The translations under genes and the position numbers were made by a program. A DNA stretch of 64,000 bases, taken from assembly GCA_963966185.1 (NCBI GenBank), contig CAWZYM010000392.1, positions 456,501 through 520,500 of the forward strand, read 5' to 3'. The stretch is from Rhabditoides inermis (lineage: Eukaryota; Nematoda; Chromadorea; Rhabditida; Rhabditidae). Positions 25,563 through 35,845 of the stretch are shown here, piece by piece. Position 1 is the stretch's first letter; each line of letters opens with the position of its first letter. The notes under the pieces were generated by a model. It did not search any database. It was not told where the DNA came from and worked only from the letters and a program-made list of their open reading frames with translations.

Positions 25563-25957
25563 ATGCGCGACCTTCTCCTTCTCCTCCTCCTCGCTCTCGT
25601 CTACTCCGTCATCGGAGGCTCTCACGATCCACGCTACTACAAGTGAGTACGTCACAACACTTTTTGTTGAATGCATCACATGTAAAGGTTATTGAAAAGG
25701 TGGCTTCCACATTTCAATAGAGAGGGGTTGATGAAATGCCACATATGAAATACCATGCTAGCATATTTTGAAGATTCAAGAACGGTCGCTGGCGCAGTTC
25801 TAGCTGGGATGACAGCGAGGAGAGAAACATGAGGCGGTACGATACTTATGTTCTATCTTTTGTATTTCTCATCAATATTCATCCCAGATACGGCACAGTC
25901 GACTTGCGAGGCAGCCCCGTCGCTCCCTACTACTACAATGGATGGGGAAAGAAGTGA
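25563..25957 (+). CDS. Secreted amidated-type peptide precursor 1
   Basis: Exons 25563-25642, 25774-25836, 25889-25957 encode 70 residues. The signal peptide is MRDLLLLLLLALVYSVIGG. A charged middle (FKNGRWRSSSWDDSEERN) is followed by MRRYGTVDLRG, then SPVAPYYYNGWGKK and TGA. A terminal Gly-Lys-Lys is the classical signal for basic-residue removal and C-terminal amidation, so an NGW-amide end is predicted. The first intron is phase 2 just before a Phe codon, exactly as in the next two genes. It is likely a secreted neuropeptide-like or epithelial peptide; an antimicrobial role is an alternative. Confidence 0.7.
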
Positions 25958-26541
25958 TCTCCATCCATACATCCAATATTATCTTGTAAATACGTGTGCG
26001 TCTGATAAAAGTGTGATCTGAAGCGCGTGCTTTATCGCATTCGGAAACAATTGTATACGTCTACTAGTCTTCTATTCTGTTTTTTTTTTTAATGGAAAGA
26101 TGTAAATGGGGCAATGCATGAGACTTCGTCGCCGTCGCCCGCTTTCATATCCCTATTTTGCATTCCATTCAACATTCTTAAGTGCAATGAGTGGATTCGC
26201 TTGGTTCACTAGGCATAGGCTGTCGTATCATCGCATTGGCGCGTCTTCATCCTCTTGGTTTCACTTCCGTCTTTCGTCTCCTCCACGCGCAGGCTCTCCA
26301 TTTCCTCTTCTCACATCTCATTCGAATCTCCCCTCGCATCTCACTCCGACCATCTCAAAGTTTCATTAGTCCGCAGCCAAATTGCAGCTCTAAAGTAATT
26401 CGCGATAAGTGCGAGCGGCCGGGCCTCATTCTGAAAAAGGGATTGCCGACTCACTCTCGCCGCATACTCACGCCGGGTCTTGTTGATTGTTTACGGCCAT
26501 CATCATATTGAGGGTCGCATTGTGATTTCGTCGTTTGCAGG

Positions 26542-26825
26542 ATGCACCTCCTATACCTTCTCGTTCTCGTTGCCGCGGCTGCTGCTCAATTCATCTCCAT
26601 GTGAGTCTGATATTACTTCAATTTTGATTACCGAATGACTGATACATAACTAAAAGATTCACAAGTGCGACTTACTAGCTGCTTCTATAAAAGTTTTCCT
26701 GTTGCAGTTTTCCGGAAGAGACACTGGGCGTGCCTGTGTTCGTCAAACGCAGCCCTTCCCGCTTCGATCGCATCCTCGGAAGACCCATCTCCCACTACAA
26801 ATTCGGCTCGTTCGGCAAGAAATGA
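26542..26825 (+). CDS. Secreted amidated-type peptide precursor 2
   Basis: Exons 26542-26600 and 26708-26825 encode 58 residues. The signal peptide is MHLLYLLVLVAAAAAQ. The propeptide FPEETLGVPVFV ends at a dibasic KR, followed by SPSRFDRILGRP then ISHYKFGSFGKK and TGA. KR cleavage plus the Gly-Lys-Lys end predicts a single amidated peptide ending GSF-amide. The intron is phase 2 before the Phe codon. AATAAA at about 26864 is a plausible poly(A) signal. It is the best case in the cluster for a processed neuropeptide. Confidence 0.75.
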
Positions 26826-27271
26826 ATCTTTTATCCGCTTTCGGTCGGCCGATGGCCAATGAATAATAAACATGATTTGTGGTTGGTTGAGACCCGGGAC
26901 GCGTCCTCTGTTTTTGTTGGCTGGGTTGGTTGTATGTGGCGGGAGAAGGGGATTGAGCGCAGTCGGCTAGAATACCTCGAGCCACTTCACGTGAGTATGC
27001 CGCATTCCACTATATATATATAAACGTGTCCGCCTTCTCATCTTCTTTCAAGAACATTTCTCTCAAATCACATCCATCACATTCTCCGAAATGCACTTAT
27101 ACTCATATGTCAGCACAGCCTCTCGCTTCCTCTCTCGCACCTTGTCATTTCAACGTCTTCTCAGCTCCTCCCATATCCGCTATCACTCATAATTACAGGA
27201 TTGATGGCTAATCGCTAATTTCAGCTTGTTCACCTCTGCTATTCATTATACATCGCACTTTGTTCGTTCAG

Positions 27272-27483
27272 ATGGCGCGAGTTCTGCTCCTTCTCCTCAT
27301 CTGCTTCCTCGCACTGGTTGCAGCTATGTACGACGCCTCTCACTACGCGTGAGTGCTCATTTTCTTCGTGTATTCCCCTCGCATAGTTTCCTTCGTCCGT
27401 CTCGTCAGAAGTCTCTTCGCTATGGTACCATCTTCGATGCTGGCCAGCCCGGGCGGCCCGTCGCATACTTCGGATTGGGATAA
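27272..27483 (+). CDS. Secreted amidated-type peptide precursor 3 (ends YFGLG)
   Basis: Exons 27272-27348 and 27387-27483 with a 38-bp phase-2 intron before Phe. The signal peptide is MARVLLLLLICFLALVAA. The rest is MYDASHYAFLRPSRQ, KSLRYGTIFDAGQPG, RPVAYFGLG, TAA. A terminal Gly predicts FGL-amide, which recalls the FGL-amide end of allatostatin-A-type peptides. That likeness rests on four residues and could be convergence. RYGTI and GRPVAY align with precursors 1 and 2. Confidence 0.7.
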
Positions 27484-27842
27484 ACCTCAGCGAAAAGTTG
27501 ATACCAGTACTTGCTTGACATTTCTCATGATTAATAACATTTATTCTACTATATTATCATATTTCATCACAATAATGGCCGGTTTCGATATGGCATAAAT
27601 ACTCGATCCTTTTCACATAAGGCACACACTCTTATCTCACAACAACAAAACGAGTACCTAGTAAATTGATATCCCAGTCCCCTAGTAATAACGGATGAAA
27701 GCGCCTGGGGCTATTGCTATTTGATATGAGTATTGTAGCGGAACTACGCATAAGATTCTACCAAAAAAAAAACTATATCAACAAACAAAATACCGGGAAG
27801 CGAATGTGACCTATTAAACTCCGCCTCAACAAACCCCGCCCC
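27484..27842. other. Short intergenic between convergent genes
   Basis: AT-rich, no gene seen. Confidence 0.5.
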
Positions 27843-29551
27843 TCAAACAATCTGCACTCGGTACCATCCTTCAGCGGTCAGCCATCCGCGCATCAGTCCA
27901 CTATGGGCAGGCCGTGTCTCGCGGGTCGGCTGGTCGGTGATGGGCGTGGTCAGAGTGGGCGGAGCTTTCGTCTCCTCCACGCGCAGGCTCTTCAGCCTGA
28001 AAGTACTTTCATAATCCACCCTCACTCAACATGAACATACTCCTCAACGATGTCTTCTTTCTGTTTCTGCCCCGTCTCTCCGGCGGCTGATCCCTCCTCA
28101 CCCACTGATTCCAACTCACTCAGCAGAGCCCCGCGAGCCTCGTTGCCTGCAAAAAACAAAACATAGAGAGACAAAGCTACCGAATCACGTCGGAGGATTG
28201 TTTTTGTAACGTACCATATAGTCGAGGACTGCGGAGAAGACGCGCGGCGAGACGACAGTCCTCCTTGTAGCGAGCCTGGAATGGGAGAGTGGGGAGAGGA
28301 GAGGAGGCAGGCACTCACACACTGCTCCTCAAGCTCGGCCACGCGACACTCACTCGCGCGGAGCAACCTGAAATAAAACATTCCTTCTACACGCTATCAA
28401 AACATCAATATCGATCCTTGACTGGAACAGTGCTGTAACGAATTCTATTGGTTTGATTAGATGATGCGTGAACATCGCGAAGTGACCAGCTTCTCGGCTG
28501 AACCCCCACTACTAGGCGGCCTAGAATCTGTCCTATATAGGCGACTAAAATCTTTGAACTAGGCACCTATACGAATAACCGTAGTGCACTATGTAGGAGA
28601 GATTCTAGGCGACTATATAGGAGGGAACTAGGCGACTATGTAGGAGAAGTTTTTTTTCTTCCAATTTTCAAAACAGTTTTAAAATGACGTAATTTTGTTC
28701 AAAAATAAAAATACAATTGTACAAAAGTATTATCATCAGCAGTACAATAGCTTGGCCACGACTAGATTTGAACTTACGATCTACCATTTATCACATGTTT
28801 ACTACTCTGCACTCTTACCACTGCGCTATCCGGGCACCACGGCGGGAACGTCTCTTTTGAGAACACAATCCCGCAGCAAGAAATATACGTTAAGCACTTT
28901 CATGACTCTGTTTTTTTGATCAAGAACATGCGTGAATACTCAAAAACTAAAGCGCAACAGCATGCGCACTTCTTTGATGACATTTATATTGATTTGATAA
29001 AGATAATACAATCATGTTTTCTTCCTACATAGTCGACTATCTAGTCAACTATGTAGGCGAAACAAGCAGCTGTCCTATATAGTCGACTAGCTAGTCGCCT
29101 ACTTTCCAAAATCTATTCTAGTCTCCTACTAGGACGGGGGCCAGATTCTAGTTTCCTAGTAGGACGGTCCAGGCTAGTTGGGTGTGGTAGAAGATCTTGA
29201 AGTCTGCCGCCATTGATAGTAGAGCGTTCCGTAAGTGGGTTCACGCACCCAACCGAATCGTTGTGGAATTTGGCAAGAACCGAAAGGTTAGTCCGAAAGG
29301 GTAGCACGCGAACACGGTCATCAAAACAGCAATAAAGAAGAAATAATAATAGTTTGTAATGCGCACCTCTCGGCAGTGTCAGCCCTGTGCTGCATGTGTT
29401 CCTTCTCGTGCTGGTCTCTGTCAGCCACGGCGAGCAGTCTGTCCTCCAGCTCGCCGTTCCTCCTCCGCAGGCTGCTCGCCGCCGCATCGCTCATCTCCCA
29501 CTTGGCCCTCCAGTACCCCGCGTCCTCCTCATGAGACCGACACGCCTCCAT
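27843..29551 (-). CDS. Coiled-coil protein, possibly TJAP1/BEGAIN-like
   Basis: The first recognised exon starts at 29551 (MEACRSHEEDAGYWRAKWEM) and is a long Glu/Arg coiled coil (LRRRNGELEDRLLAVADRD) ending about 29369. After a 985-bp intron holding a foldback element come RLLRASECRVAELEEQC, ARYKEDCRLAARLLRSPRLY and a GNEARGALLSELES exon. The YKEDCRLAARLL motif recalls the conserved segment of tight-junction-associated TJAP1/BEGAIN proteins; this is a weak call. The frame either stops after EEYVHVE at about 28022 or is spliced by an unusually short 29-nt intron into LKSLRVEETKAPPTLTTP, ending at 27843. The latter keeps frame. Confidence 0.5.
28508..29167. repeat. Foldback element C (TAGGCGACTA units) with an internal tRNA-like core
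   Basis: Both ends are made of variants of CTAGGCGACTATGTAGGAG in opposite orientation: 28512-28650 (plus sense) and 29025-29167 (reverse complement), with CTAGAATCTG next to CTACTAGG at both outer ends. The centre is AT-rich and carries a tRNA-like sequence. It lies in an intron of the minus-strand coiled-coil gene. No transposase frame. Confidence 0.7.
28757..28838 (-). repeat. tRNA-derived sequence
   Basis: Read on the minus strand it has an A-box-like TAGCGCAGTGGTAAGAG and a B-box-like AAGTTCAAATCT at roughly tRNA spacing, with a GTGCCCGG start. The acceptor stem and anticodon arm do not close well, so this is a tRNA relic or SINE head, not a functional tRNA. Confidence 0.5.
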
Positions 29552-29857
29552 ACTACATCAAACGATAAGCACAAGCAACTAATCCATTCCATGCAATATC
29601 TCATCGTCACATAACGACATGCAATCACATACTACACTCAGCTAAACGCACACACACTTAAATAAATTATTTATCAGGGCAAAAATGTTAAAACAATACA
29701 AATATAAATTATATAGTTACATGGGAGAGACGGAAGCGAATATTCCCTCACGACTATCATAATAAAAATCACACACTCTACTCTTCTCCAACTAGCTGGA
29801 ATCATTGCCATCTTACAACCATAAGTACAATATGCATATCTTCTCTCGGATGACACA

Positions 29858-32208
29858 TTACTTGAGGTCGTCCTCGTCCTCGTGGGCAACTGCGCGCTTC
29901 ACCTGAACAGAGACGGTGGGAGAAGAAAAGAGAAAGAGAGATAGGAGAGGAACTCCGTACCTTGACGAGGAGTGCGGTGTGCCACTGGTCTAGGCGGGAC
30001 ACGCGGTCGAAGGCGGCGACCACCTCCGTGAAGTGCTCCTCGTTGCCCTCCTCCACACACCCGATCAGCTCCTTCACGAACTTGCACTCGCGGCTATCCG
30101 TGAACGACGGACTCGCGTCCTCGTACCTCTTCACTGCGTGCTGCGTGTCCAGCTACAACACTCTCATGATGGGCGGGACAAGAGGGGCGGTGCTTACCGG
30201 GTCGAGGCAGAGGTAGCAAAGGAGTGCCTGGAAGAAGTGGTTCTTGGCGGCGTACTTGAGCGTGGGATGATCCGCCTCCCACAGAGCAATCTCCTCGAAC
30301 GTCTGGATAGCCTTCCTGTACTGCTCCAGCTGAGCCTGGTACTGAAAACAACCAAAAGTGAAAGCGATATTAAAACAACTGAACAAAGTACGAAATAATA
30401 AATAATATGCATACCTGAGCGACCTTGACGAGACACTTGGTGGCGCTGCTCTTGCTCTCCTCTCCCTTGTAGTAGTCGGCCGCCTTCTGATAGTGCAGCA
30501 CGCAGTTCTCCAGATCAGGACACTCCGTCTCATACCTGCAATCACAGACATGCACTATCCTGCCGCTTCCCTTCCCTCCCTCCACTCACAGCTCTGCAAT
30601 GGTCACGTGGTTCTTGGCGGCCATCGTGAACCTGCCCATGTCTGTGTAGATCTCCGACGTCTTCCGCAGGCAGTCCACCGCCAGCTAAACATACATCAGT
30701 TGGTTTACATTAACAATAATGTTTGTGCTATATTTGAAACTGGCTACAGGCTATACTTGGTGGCTTAGTGCCCTAATATCCGCCGTTTGCGTGCATGTTT
30801 CTTTTCTTCACTCCCAGCCTCATACACTATCTCGCTCCCCTCTCTCCACTCACTCCTCCACCGCGCATCATCGATCCCCAACAATTGCACCACAACACCG
30901 CAAGTCGCACCCCCCCCCCTCTCTACACTCACACATTTCAGAATGGACTACCACCACTCCCCCGCTCGATTACGCGACTAAAGCGCATTCACAGCAGACA
31001 AAAGAAGACGCGGAATGTGAAAAACGCAACGACGTACCTGGGGGTTGTGCTTTCTATGGCAATTAGCCGCCTCTGCGTACTGACTCGCGCAGTCGTGCTT
31101 GCTGTCGCCCGTAGAGCCATGGATCTCCGCAGCCCTGAACAACGTTCATCTTCTCCCTTCTTCCTTCTATCGCACTCACTTGACGAACGCGTCTCCGGCC
31201 TCCTTCCACAGCTTGGCCATCTTGAACAAGTTGCCCGCCTGCAACCAGCAGATATTCCATGGACACATCGACCACCAGAAACAACACACAGACAATACAA
31301 TGGAAGTAACATATTTATCCATCACACCATATCACTGCTCCGCCTTCCTCCTCCGGGCGGTCTTCTTCTGTCTGGTGGCGCCCGCGAAGCTCCTCTCCTG
31401 TCCGTGTCCGAAGTTGACTTGTCGTGGCTGTGCGATGCTCATGCCCTGCAGTCCATCCAGCACCCTCTGCTCCCTTCTCTCCGTCTTCCGCCTCTCCAAC
31501 TGCAGCTCCATCCCCTTCATCCCGTGCTCCTCCTTCGAATGCTGCGCCCTGTCCTGCTGAGACGAGAACGAGAGAGTACACTCCTCCAGCAGGCATCTCC
31601 ACTCCACTCCTCCTCTCTCCTTGCGCAGCTGGAAGAAGGGACAGTGCTGTTCCTCGCTGTGCAATTCCAGCAAGAAGAGGGAGGGGAAGCGGCGGGAGCA
31701 AGCCGCACACACGTGCGAGTGAACTAGGCGGTAGTGCTCCTCAAAGGAGGAGCAGTCGGTGAACTCTGCCCCGCACCCGCCCTCCCAACACGTCATCCAC
31801 TCCTCTTCCTCTTCTTCCACCGCCTCGTCATCATACTCCTCATCTTCGTCCTACGGCAACAACAAACGTACACAATAAAACAAAGAAGTGACAAAACAAT
31901 AAGAAAAAAAATGTGTCTACCTGAATGTAGAGGTCGGCAGCCTCGTCGGCTCCGCCGCCACCACCGAACAGCTTGCCCAGGAAGCCGCCGCCGCCGCGAG
32001 CCTCAAATGCACACTATGGTATGATTGTATTGATAATTCTGTAATACAAATGTTGTTCTGCATCAACCAATAAACACCCAGCAACAAAAAATGTTCTGCA
32101 AAAACAACCAATAAACACCCAGCTGTTAAAAAAACACAACAATCAGGTACGTACCTTCTTGTCGGCCTCCTCGAGCTTCTTGCGCGCCTTCGCCTCGCTG
32201 TCAGCCAT
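29858..32208 (-). CDS. Alpha-SNAP (soluble NSF attachment protein)
   Basis: Adapter that recruits NSF to SNARE bundles for disassembly in the cytosol. Exons: 32208-32155, 32013-31921, 31238-31180, 31134-31038, 30684-30590, 30535-30415, 30341-30198, 30152-29961, 29902-29858. Family landmarks in order: [126 protein letters not shown], and the acidic end HEDEDDLK needed for NSF stimulation. Length is close to the usual 290-300. Intron 2 is unusually large (682 bp) because it contains a complete zinc-finger exon in the same orientation (see next entry). Confidence 0.95.
31332..31850 (-). CDS. ZNF511-like three C2H2 finger exon nested in alpha-SNAP
   Basis: One open exon preceded by a good acceptor (GCCGTAG at 31851). 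It begins [11 protein letters not shown] and encodes three C2H2 fingers of ZNF511 spacing: CWEGGC...H-x4-H, CAAC...H-x4-H and CLLEEC...H-x4-H, then a Lys/Arg-rich tail ending AEQ and stop. There is no in-frame ATG before finger 1 (first at WMTC). The acceptor is phase 0 and only 70 bp from the donor of alpha-SNAP exon 2, which is also phase 0. The simplest reading is an alternative last exon giving a SNAP-N-terminus/zinc-finger product, or a formerly separate gene captured here. SL trans-splicing with initiation at WMTC is the alternative. Confidence 0.8.
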   Translation of the reverse strand, partial: DEDEEYDDEAVEEEEEEWMTCWEGGCGAEFTDCSSFEEHYRLVHSHVCAACSRRFPSLFLLELHSEEQHCPFFQLRKERGGVEWRCLLEECTLSFSSQQDRAQHSKEEHGMKGMELQLERRKTERREQRVLDGLQGMSIAQPRQVNFGHGQERSFAGATRQKKTARRRKAEQ

Positions 32209-32660
32209 ATTCGTTCTGCAACATACGTACATGTTACATTTACATTAATAGAAAACATGAAAAACAATAACTATCGGTAATCGCGAATGAAATCGGCCAC
32301 GTGACGTTGTCTCATCCACGTTTGAAAGCAAGTTGAAGGGAGACATGTCGATAGAAAAGACTGGCATGATGTCATACAATCACACTGAATATCCAGAGAA
32401 ACATGAGAAAGAAACTAGTTATGGAAATAGTCAAAAATAGCCTACTTGAATTGACTCACTCACCACAGCTGACTCGTCTGCGGTCTGTGCATGCAACTGG
32501 GAAAATCAATTTTTTGTTCGTGCCGGGACCATTTGAAAACAATTATTAAACCTTTTTTTTTAATATTTGAAAATAACTCAATATTTACTAAAGTGGAATT
32601 GATTTCAAGAAATAACAATTTAAAAACGATAAACATTCATGCAAACATTGTATTGTTTCA

Positions 32661-32811
32661 GGTCTCTAGCAAACCTTCCATAGAAACCAACAATCGTTTC
32701 TCTTGCAGGAGAGGGGTCCCTATTGAAGAGCGAAGAGGATTTCGGGTGCACCCTTTGAATGCGTGGCAACCAGACTACCTCCAACCCACATCAACACGTA
32801 TCACACCAACG
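32661..32811 (+). repeat. 150-bp dispersed repeat, copy 1
   Basis: Nearly identical to 41106-41255; its last 45 bp also occur at 54772-54815. One frame stays open in both full copies (SSKPSIETNNRFSCRRG, PIEERRGFRVHPLNAWQPDY). It looks like part of a mobile or duplicated exon-like unit; identity unknown. Confidence 0.75.
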
Positions 32812-33330
32812 GTCTTATGTTGCCTCTCGCTAATTGTTTCGTTGTTTTGTGTTGGTTTGTTTGTTTGGTTTCATTCATTCATATTGTACAGCTACTATTT
32901 AGACATTTGGAATGTGCGACCTTAGTGTTCTCAACGGTCTGTTCTGTTGGGAATGGTGAGTTGATTTAATCAGTGTTTGCTACGCTTTTTTTAAATTTCA
33001 ATTTACATATAATTGTGTTTTTACAGTCTCCAGGATGGTCACATTTTCGCCCGTCACACGCTATTGATGCACGACCACCTTCAAAAACAACATGGTGGGT
33101 CTGTGAGAACTTTAAGTACTTTAGGTGTTGTTCTTTACTATTTAAAATAACTAGATTCGGTAAACTGATTGTAAACCTGCTTCATGTATAATAGGCTCGC
33201 ACTTAGCTCAGGATTTTTCGTTGAAAACATTATCGTGGATTTTGAACATACCGTATACTGAACGAAATGCACAGCATATTTGTTTTTGTCGTTGATATCT
33301 CTACTCCACTGATCATCTTATATCACCACG

Positions 33331-33396
33331 TGGTGTAGTGGTAATGCTCTCTCTTAGGAAGCAGCGGTCCGCGGGTTCGATCTTGGCTACTCACGC
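33331..33396 (+). repeat. tRNA-derived sequence
   Basis: A-box-like GTGGTGTAGTGGTAATGC and B-box-like GGGTTCGATCTT at suitable spacing, but the cloverleaf is incomplete and the anticodon cannot be assigned. Probably a tRNA pseudogene or SINE head. Confidence 0.45.
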
Positions 33397-33529
33397 AAAA
33401 TTTTGTCAAATTGAAAACATCATCCAAATGGTTCTGATCGTTGTCTAACCACCCTAATATCTCTCGTGAAAAGAGTGGAACTCATTTGCGGGCCCACTAT
33501 AATCTATATTACTTTTTTCAGGTGTCTTC

Positions 33530-35141
33530 AGTATTGACGAAAGCGCTTTGCAGACGAAGAAACTCCTAGGTGAGTGGGTGTTTTGTTTGAATTGTAAATA
33601 TTATTTCAGGAACCATTTCGACCCTCCTCGTGCGTCCGTTGATGCCCAGCCTTAGTGAGTCGTAGAGTTTGAAGGTTGTGTTTGCTTTATCACTACCAAT
33701 TCATGAAGTGCTGAAACCCGTGATTTCTCTGTTTTATATCTAATGAAAACATATTTAATGTTGTGCAGACGGGTTCGCGGACGAGGCGACGGCTGACACA
33801 ATGAAGCTGGAGGAGAGGCAGGCCGCCGTCGGCAAGGCACGCACGCCGCGCAGCAAGGTTGACGATGCTGCTTCATCCACCAGCGTTCGTGAGTGTTTCA
33901 CTGAATTGACATTATTTTTTGTTTTGCTAATGTGCATGTATAGTGCGTTCGCATCAGAATGCGAAGGAGAAGACGAATCAACTCGAGGACGACGCTGCTG
34001 CTCACATCAAGCCTGCCACATCGAGCCTTCGTGAGCATCTACTTCGTCCATTTGACTACTGTCATCATAATGTTCAGAGCCCACTCACTCTGCTCCGGGA
34101 GTCACCGAGAAGAGGAAGGAGCTGACCGTCAAGGAGGACGCCTCGACGGTGGGCGATGGATTCGCCCCGCATCTCGCTTATGGTGCGAATGTTTTTTTAC
34201 CCCATGTATAAGTTACTAGTTGTTTGTGATTAGAGATTAGTGATATTGTAGACGCTGCGATGTGCCCGTCGGTGGCGGTCGAGCAGGCGGGGAACAACGA
34301 CGTCATCGTCGTCAACGTCGTGCAGTCCAAGAAGCGCGCCGGTAAGTTCTTCGTTTGCTAATTCTTCTATTTTAATCAAGTATTCATTTTTATTATTCTA
34401 TTCAAATGGTTAGCGCTGTGGTTAGCGTTTCTATTGAAGCCTTGTAGTTGTTCCTGCTGCTCCCAAGAGAGAGGCATGCGAGGAACTTTCTCCTCCCGCC
34501 GATCTCACGCCGTCCCTCGCATCTGTGATCGGAGAGATCAAACTGGAGATGTCGCAGAGTACGTGTTTGTTTTTTGCTCTTGGTTGAGCATGTAGTTTGG
34601 TTTATAAAAAATGTGAGTTCAGGCGATGAAGCGCGGGCCGAGTTGATTGCCAACTACGGCCCGTGTGCCAATGTTCCTCCTCTTGCTCATACGATAGCGG
34701 CCGCCAATGGTGGGTGATGTTCTTGGTTCACTGGTGAGTTGATGGTCTGATGGGTGAAATTCCTTACATCACATCATGGTCATGCGGAATAATGTAACTG
34801 CGTGTTTAGTGCCTGTACCCGACCAGGAGCAGGTGTCTGCCGGCGCTGGGACGAGACAGCCGAAGCCGGAGCCGGCCGACGAGGCTGCTGACAGCAACGA
34901 GTCGCCGCCCGCCGCCGCCCCTCTCTTTGACTATGCCGAGGCGAAGCTGCGCCACGGTGAGTGTGTGATGATGTCGTAGTTGATATTTTTATGATTCGAT
35001 TGTATTTCAGACGAGACGGCTGTGGGGGGTTTGGAGTCACAGATACTGAAGGTTTCTGGAATGCGGGGAGATGCTGATCTCCAGAAGGGAGTGCAATTGG
35101 AGCAGCGACAGCCTGCGCCTCCTGTCCCGTCAGCCAAGTAA
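33530..35141 (+). CDS. Unrecognised protein made of about 11 phase-1 exons
   Basis: A chain of short exons, each closing with one base before GT and reopening with two bases after AG, reads VFSIDESALQTKKLL, GTISTLLVRPLMPSL, NGFADEATADTMKLEERQAA, LRSHQNAKEKTNQLEDDAAA, QPTHSAPGVTEKRKELTVKE, DAAMCPSVAVEQAGNNDVIV, VVPAAPKREACEELSPPADL, SDEARAELIANYGPCANVPP, VPVPDQEQVSAGAGTRQPKP, DETAVGGLESQILKVSGMRG and then QLEQRQPAPPVPSAK, TAA. It is rich in Ala, Glu, Lys and Pro, mostly disordered, with TVKED and RQPKPEP that resemble sumoylation-type surroundings. The 5' end is not resolved. No family recognised. Confidence 0.6.
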
Positions 35142-35544
35142 CCCAAGGTCGAGCCTGTCTCGCCGCTACCCCGACCGCAGCGGAGACATGGCCACTGAGA
35201 ACGGTGTGTGCTTGGTATTGTATTGTTGTTGTAATGCTTCTTTCAGACCGGTTTGGATGGCTGACGCGGCGGATCAAGAAGTGACGCGCCGTCAACACTG
35301 CCTCCCTGTCGTCGGCCGCAATCAAAACGCCTGTCGGCGAGGTGAGCGATTCCTCGTTCTTGTTGTTTGCTTTTTTTTTATCTTATCTAATGTTCTTCTT
35401 TGATAAATGCAGGCTTTACATTGTGATTTTTTGTTAAATTACTGGATGTCCCCGCGCGCTAGAATGCTCCGAAACGACTTTTCCCGGATGAATCACTTTT
35501 CCTCATTTTGAAGTGATTTCCACTGTAACATTGCATTCACATCT

Positions 35545-35765
35545 CTATTCGATAGAGTTGTAGAAAGTTGCGTAGAGTTTGATTGAATTTGAAGCGAGAT
35601 ACGGAGAGTCCGCATTCGAGTGCGGATTGAGATTGGTGTCGGTCGGGCGCTCGGGCGTCGGACGATCGCTTTCGCCCCGCCCCCTCTGTGTGTGATGTGT
35701 GAGTGAGATAGAGGCGAATAGCGGGTGCGTGCGCGTCGGTATCCTCGCAGCGAATCGCGAACGTT
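35545..35765 (-). repeat. Dispersed repeat, minus copy (partner at 49.15 kb)
   Basis: Reverse complement of 49150-49395: shared blocks include GACACCAATCTCAATCCGCA, CTCGAATGCGGACTCT, GTATCTCGCTTCAAATT and CACCCGC. One frame gives RPTPISIRTRMRTLRISLQI in both copies. No coding identity known. Confidence 0.75.
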
Positions 35766-35845
35766 TATGAAAATGTAATTTTGTGAAACAAAACTCAAGA
35801 AAAGAACATATATTATCTTTCAAAAGTACTCACACACCCCTCCCA

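Larger units (their letters stand above)
32209..33530. other. Interval with dispersed repeats
   Basis: Contains a 150-bp dispersed repeat and a tRNA-like sequence; otherwise AT-rich with no clear gene. Confidence 0.4.

Noticed and set aside
28508..29167. CRISPR-like array of TAGGCGACTA repeats
   Set aside because: Units are irregularly spaced, in both orientations, without unique spacers of constant length, and the genome is eukaryotic.
30795..31727. 310-codon plus-strand ORF
   Set aside because: It is the antisense of the alpha-SNAP and zinc-finger exons, which have clear homology.
33331..33396. Functional tRNA genes at 28757, 33331 and 54192
   Set aside because: A/B boxes are recognisable, but acceptor or anticodon arms do not close properly; called tRNA-derived instead.
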